DNA from: Brotaphodocola catenula
Lineage (GTDB): Bacteria > Bacillota > Clostridia > Lachnospirales > Lachnospiraceae
NCBI GenBank assembly: GCA_020686985.1
Contig: JAJEPU010000019.1
Span: 1-64,000 of the forward strand
Length of the DNA: 64,000 bases
Direction of reading: 5' to 3'
Positions 1 to 9,436 of this stretch are shown piece after piece; the first letter of the stretch is position 1; every line of letters starts with the position of its first letter. The notes under the pieces are model-generated. The model made no database searches. It was given only the letters and a program-made list of their open reading frames with translations, and was not told the DNA's origin. A program made the translations under genes and the position numbers.

Positions 1-389
1 TCAACTCCGTCTACGGTTACTGTATCATTCTCCAGATCATCTGCAGTCAGTGTTACAACACTTCCCTCTACTGCCGTTACATGCTGATAACCCTGCCATA
101 CCGTCTTTCCAGCTTCGGTGTAGTAGTACAATCTTACGGTTACATCTTTCTCGGCTTCTTCTGCCTCAACAGCAATGTCATTCTCCAGAGCATCCTCTGC
201 AACGTCTGCCTCTACAGCATCTTCAGTCTCTGCTGCCTCTGCATTAGAAGCGGTTGCTACTGCTTTCTCTGCTGCCTTTGCCATTGCGTTGGCATCTTCC
301 GCTGCCATTGCCGGAGTAACGTTGCTTGCCAGAAGAGATGCTACTGTGACTGCGGTGAACGCGCGCGCACCAATTTTTTTCTTGTACAT
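1..389 (-). CDS. Secreted or surface protein, N-terminal part only
   Basis: The gene runs off the left edge, so only 129 codons are visible. The start at 389 follows a GGAGG site. The N-terminus (MYKKKIGARAFTAVTVASLL) is a signal peptide with a likely cleavage after AMA. About 50 residues rich in Ala and Glu follow, then a segment with VTVRLYYYTEAG that could begin a beta-rich extracellular domain. The low-complexity acidic stretch resembles a spacer between membrane and folded domain. No anchor is visible because the C-terminus is missing. The family is not recognised; secretion is well supported and function is unknown. Confidence 0.7.
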   Translation of the reverse strand, partial: MYKKKIGARAFTAVTVASLLASNVTPAMAAEDANAMAKAAEKAVATASNAEAAETEDAVEADVAEDALENDIAVEAEEAEKDVTVRLYYYTEAGKTVWQGYQHVTAVEGSVVTLTADDLENDTVTVDGV

Positions 390-854
390 ACCTTTTCTTT
401 CCTCCTTGTCCTTCCCCATCATTAAATTTTCCATGTCATAAGGCTTTAGAAAGTTTTAATGTATGAATGTGAAATTTGATACATTTTTTCTCATATACAG
501 CTTTTAAAATGTCAATTTCTTACATCCAATTATACTGATTTTTCCCGAAATGTCAATTCAAATTATCAAATTTAGACAATTTTTTATTCTCTTTCATTGT
601 ACATTTTTGCAATTCAAACATGTACTTTTCTGCTTTTTAGTTTTACCCCCCCCCCATGCGCAAGCCCTTGCTAATAATAAAGTTTTTCATTTTTGGATAT
701 GGACTTTTCTGTTTTTCGTTCCAATTTTTGTCAATTTTTATCATCTTTTATGAACCGCATTTTTTTCTCTTTCAGAAGCTATTTTTTTATATCGTCAACG
801 ATTATAATAATGGAATAGAGTGAATAACAAAAGACTGGAGGTCGAATACCAAAA
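390..854. other. AT-rich intergenic region with a C10 tract
   Basis: This region separates the divergent surface-protein and XRE genes and must hold both promoters. No gene was found in it. The striking element is a run of ten C at about 646-655 in otherwise AT-rich DNA. A TATAAT-like box near 803-810 (attataataatgg) could serve the XRE gene. Confidence 0.5.
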
Positions 855-1184
855 ATGATTCTTCGTACTGCCGATCGTATTCGGGAACTTCGGACAAAAA
901 ATAATTTGACACAGGCAGATCTTGCTCGATTGCTGTATGTGACACGTTCCAGCGTAAACGCTTGGGAAATGGCTGTTGCCATTCCTTCTACGGAAAAGAT
1001 TGCAGAGCTCTGTCGCCTGCTCCATACAACTTCCGACTATCTGCTTGGACTTGATCAGGATGAAATGCTTCCTATCTCTCATTATTCTCAGGAAGAAAAA
1101 GAACTTCTCTATCGAATGATGCACTATTTCGATGAAATACGACATCATTTTGCTTCAGAAGAAGAACACGAAAACCAGAATTAA
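855..1184 (+). CDS. XRE-family helix-turn-helix regulator
   Basis: This 109-residue protein has a Cro/CI-type helix-turn-helix in its first 65 residues. RIRELRTKNNLTQADLARLL and the following SSVNAWEMAVAIPSTEKI form the two DNA-contacting helices and flanking helices; the LHTTSDYLLGLD segment is typical of the family. The C-terminal 40 residues are acidic and helical, probably for dimerisation. The start follows GGAGG by 13 bases. The gene stands alone, divergent from the surface-protein gene and convergent with the purine operon. The target is unknown; local autoregulation or control of the neighbour is possible. Confidence 0.85.
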   Translation: MILRTADRIRELRTKNNLTQADLARLLYVTRSSVNAWEMAVAIPSTEKIAELCRLLHTTSDYLLGLDQDEMLPISHYSQEEKELLYRMMHYFDEIRHHFASEEEHENQN

Positions 1185-1232
1185 CAGAAAATTATCCACA
1201 TCACTGTCTGCGACAGGAAAAGGAATCAACGC

Positions 1233-1288
1233 AAAAAAGCACCAAGATACCGAAGATGTTATCTTCTCTGTATCCCAGTGCTTTTTTA
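1233..1288. terminator. Bidirectional terminator between XRE gene and purine operon
   Basis: An imperfect stem has AAAAAAGCAC on one side and GTGCTTTTTT on the other, with AGATAC/GTATC pairing inside. The A and T runs at both ends suit termination in both directions. It lies between the convergent XRE gene and the purine operon. Confidence 0.75.
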
Positions 1289-1297
1289 TAGATCTTA

Positions 1298-2476
1298 TTA
1301 GTGATGGAACAGGCGGATTCCGGTGAATGCCATCGCCATATTGTACTTGTTGCAGACTTCAATGACATTGTCATCGCGGACAGATCCACCCGGCTGAGCG
1401 ATGTATTTGACACCACTCTTATATGCACGCTCAATGTTATCGCCGAACGGGAAGAATGCATCTGATCCAAGAGCGACATCCTGCATCTGGTCAAGCCATG
1501 CGCGCTTCTCCTCTCTCGTAAATACCGGCGGTTTTACCTTGAAGACTTTCTCCCATGCGCCATCTGCAAGAACATCCATATACTCCTCACCGATGTAAAC
1601 GTCGATCGCATTGTCACGATCTGCACGCTTGATATGATCGACAAACTGAAGATTCAAAACCTGCGGAGCCTGACGTAAGAACCAGTTGTCGGCCTTCTGA
1701 CCTGCCAGTCTTGTGCAGTGTACACGAGACTGCTGACCAGCTCCGATTCCGATTGCCTGTCCGTCTTTTGCGTAGCACACGGAATTAGACTGAGTGTACT
1801 TTAAGGTGATCAGAGAGATCACAAGGTCTCTCTTTGCGGACTCCGTCAGTTCCTTGTTCTCGGTCACAAGGTTCGTCAGAAGCTCTTCATTGATTGCAAG
1901 GTTGTTTCTTCCCTGCTCAAATACAACGCCAAATACCTGCTTGCGCTCAATCGGCTCCGGCTCATAGGACTCGTCGATCTCGATCACGCAGTAGTTGCCG
2001 TTCTTCTTTGATTTCAAAATTTCCAGTGCCTCCGGCTCATATCCCGGAGCGATCACACCGTCTGATACCTCTCTCTTGATCAGCTTTGCGGTATCCACAT
2101 CGCACACATCAGAAAGAGAAATGAAATCACCGAAGGAAGACATACGGTCAGCACCTCTCGCACGCGCATAAGCACTTGCTAACGGTGAGAGATCTCCCAT
2201 ATCATCTACCCAGTAGATCTTTGCCAAAGTCTCCGTAAGCGGTACACCAACCGCTGCACCTGCCGGAGAGACATGCTTGAAGGAAGTTGCTGCCGGAAGT
2301 CCGGTTGCCTTCTTTAACTCACGCACAAGCTGCCAGCCATTTAACGCATCGAGCAGATTGATGTATCCCGGGCGACCGCTCAGCACCTTGATCGGAAGGT
2401 CTTTTCCCTCATTCATAAATACTCTTGCCGGTTTCTGGTTCGGATTGCATCCGTACTTTAATTCCATCTCATTCAT
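1298..2476 (-). CDS. purH: AICAR formyltransferase (stand-alone PurH C-domain type)
   Basis: The 392-residue product matches only the AICAR transformylase half of bifunctional PurH, which transfers the formyl group of 10-formyl-THF to AICAR in purine synthesis. [23 protein letters not shown] and DFFPF-like [11 protein letters not shown] segments fit this fold. The IMP cyclohydrolase half is absent; that activity is supplied by the gene just upstream. ATG 2476 (MNEMELKYG) was chosen because AGGAG sits 8 bases before it; a GTG at 2485 overlaps that site. It is the second gene of a two-gene operon under a ZTP riboswitch. ZTP is the triphosphate of this enzyme's substrate, so the control is direct feedback. 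Confidence 0.92.
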   Translation of the reverse strand: MNEMELKYGCNPNQKPARVFMNEGKDLPIKVLSGRPGYINLLDALNGWQLVRELKKATGLPAATSFKHVSPAGAAVGVPLTETLAKIYWVDDMGDLSPLASAYARARGADRMSSFGDFISLSDVCDVDTAKLIKREVSDGVIAPGYEPEALEILKSKKNGNYCVIEIDESYEPEPIERKQVFGVVFEQGRNNLAINEELLTNLVTENKELTESAKRDLVISLITLKYTQSNSVCYAKDGQAIGIGAGQQSRVHCTRLAGQKADNWFLRQAPQVLNLQFVDHIKRADRDNAIDVYIGEEYMDVLADGAWEKVFKVKPPVFTREEKRAWLDQMQDVALGSDAFFPFGDNIERAYKSGVKYIAQPGGSVRDDNVIEVCNKYNMAMAFTGIRLFHH

Positions 2477-2565
2477 CTCGCGCACTCCTGTTCTTTCTCG
2501 ATTATTCTGATTGTTCCCGATTTAGAATCCATTCATTTCCAGATCATTCTGTTTCGCAATTCTGT

Positions 2566-3279
2566 TTACTGATTCTTGTTCACAATCTTTGTCTCATAGC
2601 TTCCATCCGCAATGTTGATGTAGCGAACAAACAGAGAAACCTTGTTGTCTGGATTCAGGCTGTTCCAGAGCATATCGGTAAAGGCATCCATGTCGTCCAT
2701 CATGCCAACGAGCTTCGGCTCACCCTCAAAGCTCGGGAGCGGATTGCCGTCATGCATGTAGGTGTGGATGAAATGACCTTCACCTGCGGTCGGATTCTGG
2801 TAAGCAAAGGTGTAACGATGGCAGGAATCCGGATTGCCATTGTTGCTCTTCAAAATCGACATTGCATAGTTGTAATTGCCTGCCTCGATGTGCATCACAC
2901 CGGAAATACGAGGGGTGTAGTTCGGTGCATCCGGCTCAAACTCACGACTGCGCAGAGACTGCTCAAATGTCATCTGCTTGTCCATGCCCTCATAAATCGT
3001 ATCGGTCTGGTCGCCATTTGTCACGATCGTCTTGTTTCCCAATACACGAACCGGCGCATAGATGATCAGACTCGGATCCTCGAGCTTTGCCGGGTCAAAT
3101 GCCTGAGTACGGATTCCCTCACCGTCCTCCACAAAGACACGGTTACGGCTGTTCTCGCTTCTGCCCATGATAAAGTACGCAGTTACTGCCCGCGTTCCAT
3201 CCGGAGTCTTTCCAATCACGATTCCTCTTCCCGGATATGCGTTTTCTTTCAGTTCCTGTTCCAGAGATAACATCTTCAT
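2566..3279 (-). CDS. purO: IMP cyclohydrolase, PurO-like
   Basis: The 237-residue protein resembles the stand-alone, archaeal-type IMP cyclohydrolase that closes FAICAR to IMP, the final step of de novo purine synthesis. Family-like segments include YPGRGIVIGKTPDG, YFIMGRSENSRNRVF and HRYTFAYQNPTAGEGHFIHT. The start at 3279 (MKMLSLEQ) follows GAGAGGAG; longer upstream reading would run through the riboswitch. It lies 90 bases before the formyltransferase gene, so the two together replace bifunctional PurH. The family assignment is by recognition of motifs, without alignment. Confidence 0.85.
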   Translation of the reverse strand: MKMLSLEQELKENAYPGRGIVIGKTPDGTRAVTAYFIMGRSENSRNRVFVEDGEGIRTQAFDPAKLEDPSLIIYAPVRVLGNKTIVTNGDQTDTIYEGMDKQMTFEQSLRSREFEPDAPNYTPRISGVMHIEAGNYNYAMSILKSNNGNPDSCHRYTFAYQNPTAGEGHFIHTYMHDGNPLPSFEGEPKLVGMMDDMDAFTDMLWNSLNPDNKVSLFVRYINIADGSYETKIVNKNQ

Positions 3280-3376
3280 CTTCTGATTTTCTCCTCTCTC
3301 ATTCCAATACAGAATCGGCATCTCAGAGCGGAATCCCATCTCGCTGTACACAAGTACAAATGTCTGTATACAAAAA

Positions 3377-3416
3377 GACCGCCTGAGTACCACAAAAAAA
3401 TGGCGCCCAGGCGGTC
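3377..3416 (-). terminator. Riboswitch-controlled terminator
   Basis: On the minus strand GACCGCCTG pairs with CAGGCGGTC, followed by TTTTTG. The left arm is also the conserved 3' part of the ZTP aptamer. Ligand-bound aptamer and terminator are therefore mutually exclusive, which predicts that ZTP turns the purO-purH operon on. Confidence 0.85.
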
Positions 3417-3490
3417 GGCATTGTAAATTCAGACGTGCTCCCTCGTGGTATCCCACTCTTTCCGCCAGTCGCACGCTTCTTGCCCTTATC
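3403..3490 (-). promoter_or_regulatory. ZTP (pfl) riboswitch aptamer
   Basis: The minus-strand leader of purO contains the conserved parts of the ZTP/pfl aptamer in order: GCGACTGGCGG, then GTGGGATACCACGAGGGAGC, then CCGACCGCCTGGGC. The family senses ZMP/ZTP, which accumulate when 10-formyl-THF is short, and it usually controls purine and one-carbon genes. Here it precedes the two enzymes that consume ZMP. The 3' element overlaps the terminator stem. Confidence 0.92.
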
Positions 3491-3618
3491 ATAATCGATT
3501 TTTTTTTATCTGGCAAGTACTTTTTTTCATCCAATTTTTCCTTATCTTCTCTTATATCTTGCGGTTGTTATGGCACACGGGCAGGTATTTTTGAACTGAA
3601 AATGCCGGATGATACTTT

Positions 3619-4971
3619 TTATTCATTCCGGATTGCCGCAAGCGGACTCAGCTTCATCGCTCTCATCGCCGGGAAAAATCCAGCCAACATTCCAACGAGG
3701 ATCGCAAATCCCACCGCTGATCCGGCAAGCCAGAGCGGAATCCGGGAGATATTTCCTCCAGTTCCATTTCCAATCAGATCGGCGAGCGCCGGCACATGGT
3801 TGAGCATTGCAGAAACGGCATAGCTGAACGCTAGTCCGACGACTCCGCCCATAAATCCGATAAAGCCGGATTCTATCAAAAACATATTTCGAATGTCGCC
3901 CATGTCACATCCAAGCACCTTGATCACACCGATCTCCTTTGTGCGCTCATAGATCGACATCATCATCGTATTGGCAATTCCGATCGCTGCGACAAACAGG
4001 GAGACTGCACCGATTCCGCCGAGTACTGCCTGAATCATTCTCGACTGCTGTTCTGCCTGGTTCATCCACTCGGCATTGCTGTTTGCCTGATAGCCCTGAT
4101 CTGTGAGTTTTTTCTGAACATCCGACACATGTTCCATCGTATCCACATTGACGATGCAGGAGTTATACACAAAATAATTGTACGGTTTGCCCTTCTTGTT
4201 CGTCGGCTGACCGGGAATCGGATTTTTCTTGAAGATTTTCCTAAGTTCTGTCTTGAGCGATTCGAGCTGTGTATACACGGAGTAGGCATACTCATTGTAA
4301 TCGTTAACTTCTCCCTCCGCAACCCCGGCAGTCTTTAAGAGATATTTTTTCGGCGCTTTCGGGCGGTCTTCCCCGGTTCCCTGCGACTGATAATAGGCAT
4401 CGGTATCGAAAACAACAAACATTGGTTTTCCCATCAGATCTACGTTTGGCAGTTCCCCGTCATCAAAATATCCCCACCGGTTGCTCTTTCCATCCCGAAA
4501 CCAGCGAATCACTGCATTTCCAAAAATCAGCTTCATCTCTTTATCGCCTGCCTTTGGAAGACTTCCCTGACCGAGCGGAATCTCTGCAAGATAATCATCC
4601 GGCACACCGGTGAGATTTGTGCTCATCGTGTATTTTCCCTGAATAAAAATCGCATTGACTTCAAGGAGAGGAAATACACTCTTGACGTGTTCCATCCCGG
4701 AAAATTGCTTGACGACATCATCCGTCAGATAAAGTGGCTTATCCGAGCTGGAACTGTCGCCCCACGCATCCTGTCCATACACAGTAATCGCAGTCAGACT
4801 TCCATAGGAAGAGATCATCTCCCGGTTCAGTTCTTTCATGCCGATTCCGAGTGACATCATCACAACCACAGATGCCGTTCCGATCACGACGCCGAGAACC
4901 GTCAGGGCTGTCCGAAGTTTTCTCCGGCGCAGGCTATTTAAACTCATTCCAAGAAGATCTACAAATCTCAT
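3619..4971 (-). CDS. ABC transporter permease, MacB/FtsX type
   Basis: The 450-residue permease has an N-terminal transmembrane helix (TALTVLGVVIGTASVVVMMSL), a roughly 250-residue extracytoplasmic domain, and three C-terminal helices around residues 310-440 with the FtsX-family segment YERTKEIGVIKVLGCD. This layout matches MacB/LolCE-type mechanotransmission permeases. It is the third gene of an operon after the ATPase and a CARDB-type surface protein, with 30-base spacing. It probably forms a dimer driven by the upstream ATPase. The substrate is unknown; peptide or envelope-stress export is possible. Confidence 0.88.
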   Translation of the reverse strand: MRFVDLLGMSLNSLRRRKLRTALTVLGVVIGTASVVVMMSLGIGMKELNREMISSYGSLTAITVYGQDAWGDSSSSDKPLYLTDDVVKQFSGMEHVKSVFPLLEVNAIFIQGKYTMSTNLTGVPDDYLAEIPLGQGSLPKAGDKEMKLIFGNAVIRWFRDGKSNRWGYFDDGELPNVDLMGKPMFVVFDTDAYYQSQGTGEDRPKAPKKYLLKTAGVAEGEVNDYNEYAYSVYTQLESLKTELRKIFKKNPIPGQPTNKKGKPYNYFVYNSCIVNVDTMEHVSDVQKKLTDQGYQANSNAEWMNQAEQQSRMIQAVLGGIGAVSLFVAAIGIANTMMMSIYERTKEIGVIKVLGCDMGDIRNMFLIESGFIGFMGGVVGLAFSYAVSAMLNHVPALADLIGNGTGGNISRIPLWLAGSAVGFAILVGMLAGFFPAMRAMKLSPLAAIRNE

Positions 4972-5001
4972 GCCCTATCCTTTCCTCTCCTTTGGTTTAT
5001 T

Positions 5002-6873
5002 TTACTCCTCGCTCTCGTCCTCGTCTGCTTCCTGGTGTTGTTTTCTGCGCTTCTTCCAGATCCTTCGTCCGATCACCATCACAAGAATTCCAAGCACAAT
5101 CACAGTCGCGATCACAAGCACAATCCAGTGCTGGGTAAGTATACCTAAAACGCCAGTCGGTGGCTCCTCGATCGGCTCCATCGGCTCCTGATTCATCGGA
5201 TCATCCATCGACGAAAAGTCCTCCGTCACCGTCAGAGAGAGTTCCTTCTCCACCGCGGAGACATTGCCATTCTCATCCTCATAGGAGATCGTTACCTTAA
5301 TCTTTCCGTCGTCCATCGTCGGCGCAATTCCTGTCAACATGCAGTCCACATTGCCCGTCTCTCCGGATTTGATGTTTCCGACATAGGCATCCGTCTTCTG
5401 AATCGAGTCGGCCTCAAACGTCGCCATCACATTGTAGAGCGTCACGCGCCCGGTATTGTTGATGCCGAACATCACATTCGACTCTTCTCCAACCGAGATC
5501 GAATCCGGCATCACCTCAAACGTTCCGGTATTCAACCTTGGAATCTGGTACACCGGAAGATCTACAGACATGCTGTCCTCGGCATTCTTGTACTCCGGAC
5601 TGTCGTACTTCGCCTTGATCGTGAGTGCATAGGAACGCTGATCGACTCCGGCACGCGAGCTCAAGCGAAACTTCACGGTCTGCGTTCCTCCCGCCGGAAG
5701 TGAAGAAATTGCGACAGATGAGGACCCCTCTGCCGTTGTGAAAACCGGGCTGTCCGAGGCTTTCTCCGACTCTACGGTTAAGAGCACATCGGAAGCCGAC
5801 ACACTTCCGGACGCATTCTTGATCTGAAGCGTCAGATCAAACGATTCGCCCGCAGTAATCTTCTCCGGATCTGTCGAAAATCCGTCAACGATGAGTCTTG
5901 CCTTTGTTCGGTCATGCTCATTGAAATCGTTCTGCTCGTCCTCCTTCGGCTTGCTCGTAATATGCACGAAGAACGTCGTCTCAAACGTCTGAAGCTCCTC
6001 TCCGGTTGAACTCTTGGAATAGTAAATCTTCATCTGGATCGGATAATACCCCGTATAACTGTCCTGCCGGATCGCGAAACTGTAATCAAGCGGAACAACC
6101 TCATCCACACCAATCTTCTCAAACATCCGGTCGTAATTCACATCGTTGATCCGAAACGGGAACTTTGCACTGTCTGCATCGAGAATGATGCTCGCCTTGA
6201 CGTTATAGACCGTCGCCGGGCTGTTGTTTCTCAAATTGATCGAGAAATTCAGCACATTCGGATACGTCCCATACGGTGTGCTCTGTCCCTCTCCGAGCAC
6301 AAAATCATACGTCTTTGTCTCATCATCATCGTCATCGGTACTGCTCGTGGAGACGGAAATCCACACACGGACATTCTCACTAGTCAGTTCCACCCAGCCC
6401 CCGTCATCCTGACTGCTGTCGACCTGCTCAAACACCGAAATCGGAACCGTGTAATAGCCGTTCTGAAGATCTCGGCGCACGCGACCAGTCAGCGAGACCG
6501 TCTTCTCCTTGCGATCATTCAGAGAGCCGACGGACTTGACCTTCTCAAACGTCGAATCTGTCGTCTCAAATGGAAATGCGTACCCGTATTTTAGATCATC
6601 CTCGTCCTCATCTCCGATATCAACTCCATTTGTATCAAAACGGATTCCGAGTCTCTTGATGTCATGCCCTGAATTATTTCTCAAACGGAACGAAACAGTC
6701 ATGCTCTTTCCCGTCTTTCCGCTTGGAATCTTGTCCGTAAAAATCCACTGATTATCCGCAAATGCCCGTATCTTTCCGATTCCTCTTTCTCCCGCTTCCG
6801 GCACTGCCAGAAATCCAACTGTCCATATCACTGTCAGCACAAGTGCGATCCACCGTCTAAATGTGTTTTTCAT
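5002..6873 (-). CDS. Membrane-anchored CARDB-type extracellular protein of ABC operon
   Basis: The 623-residue protein starts with a signal peptide (RRWIALVLTVIWTVGFLAVP) and ends with one helix (HWIVLVIATVIVLGILVMVI) followed by a basic then acidic tail. Most of it lies outside the cell. Repeated beta-sandwich segments such as NSPATVYNVKASIIL, ASDVLLTVESE and GRVTLYNVMATFEAD resemble CARDB/COG1361 adhesion-like modules. Sitting between ATPase and permease genes, it may be the extracytoplasmic partner of the pump, taking the place a periplasmic adaptor has in Gram-negatives. That role is inferred from gene order. Confidence 0.75.
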   Translation of the reverse strand: MKNTFRRWIALVLTVIWTVGFLAVPEAGERGIGKIRAFADNQWIFTDKIPSGKTGKSMTVSFRLRNNSGHDIKRLGIRFDTNGVDIGDEDEDDLKYGYAFPFETTDSTFEKVKSVGSLNDRKEKTVSLTGRVRRDLQNGYYTVPISVFEQVDSSQDDGGWVELTSENVRVWISVSTSSTDDDDDETKTYDFVLGEGQSTPYGTYPNVLNFSINLRNNSPATVYNVKASIILDADSAKFPFRINDVNYDRMFEKIGVDEVVPLDYSFAIRQDSYTGYYPIQMKIYYSKSSTGEELQTFETTFFVHITSKPKEDEQNDFNEHDRTKARLIVDGFSTDPEKITAGESFDLTLQIKNASGSVSASDVLLTVESEKASDSPVFTTAEGSSSVAISSLPAGGTQTVKFRLSSRAGVDQRSYALTIKAKYDSPEYKNAEDSMSVDLPVYQIPRLNTGTFEVMPDSISVGEESNVMFGINNTGRVTLYNVMATFEADSIQKTDAYVGNIKSGETGNVDCMLTGIAPTMDDGKIKVTISYEDENGNVSAVEKELSLTVTEDFSSMDDPMNQEPMEPIEEPPTGVLGILTQHWIVLVIATVIVLGILVMVIGRRIWKKRRKQHQEADEDESEE

Positions 6874-6890
6874 CTTCGCCTGCCTCCCCC

Positions 6891-7676
6891 CTAATTTATT
6901 TCCTCTTTCTGAATTTCTTTATCCTGAATTTCTTTATCCTGATCTTCTTCCTGATCCGGATGATGCTGTTCTTCGATCTTTAAAATCTTTCCGTCCACGA
7001 TATGAAACTGCCTGTCCGCAAACGTCGCAAGGTGATTGTCGTGTGTGACCATGACGAGCGTCTGGTTCTGCTCCCGCACAATCCGCCTCATCAGCTTCAG
7101 AATCTCCATCGTCGTCTTGGAATCAAGATTCCCGGTCGGCTCGTCCGCAAAAATAATCTTGGGATTCACGACGAGTGCTCTCGCGATTCCAACGCGCTGC
7201 TGCTGTCCGCCGGACATCGCATTCGCCATGTGCTTCATCTGCTTCTCAAGTCCGACGAGCTTTAAATACTTCTGTGCCTTTTCATTCCGGATCTTTTTGG
7301 AGACTCCGCGAAACGAGAGCGGAAGCGCCACATTTTCCACGGCATTCAGCGTCTTTAAAAGATTATAGGACTGGAAAATAAATCCAACGTTCTCTCTGCG
7401 AAATGCCACAAGCTCGTTCTCATTCATCCGCTCCATATGCTTCCCGGCGACGATGATCTCGCCCTTTGTCGGCTTCTCAAGTCCCGCAAGCATATTTAAG
7501 AGTGTGGACTTTCCCGATCCGGATGGTCCCACAATCGCACAGAACTCTCCTTTATACATCGTAAAGTCCACGCCGTTCAGCGCGTAAACCTTATTCGTTC
7601 CAACCTCATAGATCTTGTACAGATTTTTCACCCGAATCATCGGGACTCTCTGTCTTTCCACCTGCTGTTCACCCAT
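6891..7676 (-). CDS. ABC transporter ATPase, MacB/LolD type
   Basis: The 261-residue ATPase has Walker A GPSGSGKS, the signature MSGGQQQRVGIARAL, Walker B IIFADEPTG and the H-loop VTHD, all in the order of MacB/LolD ATPases. The last 30 residues are hydrophilic with a tandem DKEIQ DKEIQ repeat, probably a recent small duplication. It is the first gene of a three-gene operon. ATG 7676 follows GAGGGG by about 6 bases. It powers the permease at 3619-4971. Confidence 0.93.
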   Translation of the reverse strand: MGEQQVERQRVPMIRVKNLYKIYEVGTNKVYALNGVDFTMYKGEFCAIVGPSGSGKSTLLNMLAGLEKPTKGEIIVAGKHMERMNENELVAFRRENVGFIFQSYNLLKTLNAVENVALPLSFRGVSKKIRNEKAQKYLKLVGLEKQMKHMANAMSGGQQQRVGIARALVVNPKIIFADEPTGNLDSKTTMEILKLMRRIVREQNQTLVMVTHDNHLATFADRQFHIVDGKILKIEEQHHPDQEEDQDKEIQDKEIQKEEIN

Positions 7677-8065
7677 ACAATTCCCCTCATTTCAAGATTT
7701 CTCATCTGCGTCCCAGGATGCTTTTTTCGCATATATTCACATATAGTTCTATTCACATAGGCTCTTATATATTTCCTGATAGCGAATCAAACACATTTAT
7801 GTTAAAATCCTCTCATACTCAACTTCATTATACAGGATAAAGTGTTTTCCGACACCTCTTATTTTCTTAAACTTCCTTACATATTCATTAACAAATATTC
7901 TACAATTTTCCGTCTTTTCTTCAAGTTTTCAGAACTTTTATAGCAAGACTTTCTCAAAAACCACCAAAAATTTTTTTCATTTTTTTGCAAAATACAGTGG
8001 AATTTTCCTAAAAAATCCGCTATAATATGTCACGAACCAAATGACAAAACCAAAGGAGATACGCG
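7677..8065. other. Divergent promoter region of ABC operon and pyrBI
   Basis: No gene is seen. The sequence TATTCACAT occurs twice as a direct repeat at 7734-7742 and 7750-7758, 16 bases apart, about 60-80 bases upstream of the ATPase start. Such spacing suits a response-regulator site for the ABC operon. The pyrBI promoter is at the right end. Confidence 0.4.
8021..8026 (+). promoter_or_regulatory. -10 box of pyrBI promoter
   Basis: A consensus TATAAT lies 39 bases before the pyrB start. The -35 region is poorly conserved. The transcript would have a leader of about 30 bases, too short for a PyrR-type attenuator, so control is probably at initiation or on the enzyme. Confidence 0.6.
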
Positions 8066-8989
8066 ATGAGACACATGTTAAACCCATTGGATTTCTCAGT
8101 GGAAGAGATCGACCAGCTTTTAACACTGGCTTCCGACATTGAGCAGAATTTTCCGAAATACGCTCATGTATGTAATGGTAAAAAATTAGCGACGTTATTT
8201 TATGAACCAAGTACAAGAACCCGCCTCAGTTTTGAATCCGCAATGCTGAATCTCGGAGGAAGCGTACTTGGTTTTTCTTCAGCTGATTCCAGCTCGGCAT
8301 CAAAGGGAGAAAGCGTTTCTGACACAATCCGTGTCATCTCCTGTTACGCAGATATCGTGGCAATGCGCCATCCGAAAGAGGGGGCTCCGCTTGTCGCTTC
8401 GATGAAGTCCCGCATCCCAGTCATCAACGCAGGCGATGGCGGTCACCAGCATCCGACCCAGACCCTGACGGATCTGATGACAATCCGCTCCTTAAAGGGA
8501 CATCTCGAAAACCTGACGATCGGTCTCTGCGGAGATCTGAAATTCGGTCGTACCGTTCACTCTCTGATCGAAGCAATGGTTCGCTACCCGAATATCCGCT
8601 TCGTCCTGATCTCCCCAGATGAGCTGAGAGTTCCGGAGTATATCCGCGACGATGTGCTTCGCGCCAACAACATTCCGTTTAAGGAGGTCGATAACCTCGA
8701 CGAGGCAATGCCGGAGCTTGATATCCTCTACATGACCCGCGTTCAGAAGGAGCGTTTCTTCAATGAGGAGGATTACATCCGCTTAAAGGACTGCTATATC
8801 CTGAACAAGGATAAGATGAAACTTGCAAAACCGGATATGTACGTGCTTCATCCGCTTCCGAGAGTCAACGAGATCTCCACGGAAGTAGATGACGATCCGA
8901 GAGCCGCTTACTTCAAGCAGGTTCAATATGGAGTTTATGTGCGTATGGCACTCATCATGACATTATTGGAGGTGGAGAAACCATGCTGA
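8066..8989 (+). CDS. pyrB: Aspartate carbamoyltransferase catalytic subunit
   Basis: The 307-residue enzyme joins carbamoyl phosphate and aspartate in pyrimidine synthesis. The carbamoyl-phosphate loop [16 protein letters not shown], the [14 protein letters not shown] segment, and HPLPRVNEI near the C-terminus are diagnostic. Length matches the class that pairs with a regulatory chain. The start follows AAAGGAG by 7 bases. The last 7 bases overlap pyrI, indicating translational coupling and balanced subunits. Confidence 0.98.
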   Translation: MRHMLNPLDFSVEEIDQLLTLASDIEQNFPKYAHVCNGKKLATLFYEPSTRTRLSFESAMLNLGGSVLGFSSADSSSASKGESVSDTIRVISCYADIVAMRHPKEGAPLVASMKSRIPVINAGDGGHQHPTQTLTDLMTIRSLKGHLENLTIGLCGDLKFGRTVHSLIEAMVRYPNIRFVLISPDELRVPEYIRDDVLRANNIPFKEVDNLDEAMPELDILYMTRVQKERFFNEEDYIRLKDCYILNKDKMKLAKPDMYVLHPLPRVNEISTEVDDDPRAAYFKQVQYGVYVRMALIMTLLEVEKPC

Positions 8990-9411
8990 ACATCAGTGGA
9001 TTAAGCGAAGGCGTTGTTCTGGATCACATTCAGGCTGGAAAGAGTCTGGATATCTACTATCATCTTGGTCTTGACAAGCTCGACTGTCAGGTCGCAATCA
9101 TCAAGAATGCACGAAGCAACAAGATGGGTCGCAAGGACATCATCAAGATCGAGGGACCGATTGAGCACATCGACCTCAACGTACTCGGTTACATCGATCA
9201 CAACATCACAGTCAATATCATCCGTGACAACAAGATCGTGGAGAAGCGTGCTCTGACCCTGCCGAAGAAGATCGTTAATGTCATCCAGTGCAAGAACCCG
9301 CGCTGCATCACCTCGATCGAGCAGGAACTGCCTCACATCTTCTGTCTGACCGATGAGAAGACCGAGACTTATCGCTGCTTGTATTGTGAGGAGAAGTACT
9401 CGAAGAAATAA
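8983..9411 (+). CDS. pyrI: Aspartate carbamoyltransferase regulatory subunit
   Basis: The 142-residue chain binds CTP/ATP through its N-terminal domain and links to PyrB through a C-terminal zinc domain. The four zinc cysteines are visible as CKNPRC and, later, CLYC. The start lies inside the end of pyrB. The presence of PyrI means nucleotide feedback acts on the enzyme. The rest of the pathway visible here (pyrFKDE) lies at 44-47 kb. Confidence 0.97.
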   Translation: MLNISGLSEGVVLDHIQAGKSLDIYYHLGLDKLDCQVAIIKNARSNKMGRKDIIKIEGPIEHIDLNVLGYIDHNITVNIIRDNKIVEKRALTLPKKIVNVIQCKNPRCITSIEQELPHIFCLTDEKTETYRCLYCEEKYSKK

Positions 9412-9436
9412 TTCATCATGATTCACCTTGCCAAAG

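Noticed and set aside
2425..3270. Long plus-strand frames opposite purO, cutC, the M29 gene, ohyA and pyrD
   Set aside because: They are antisense to well-identified genes, lack ribosome sites and have atypical residue composition; they are shadows of coding bias.
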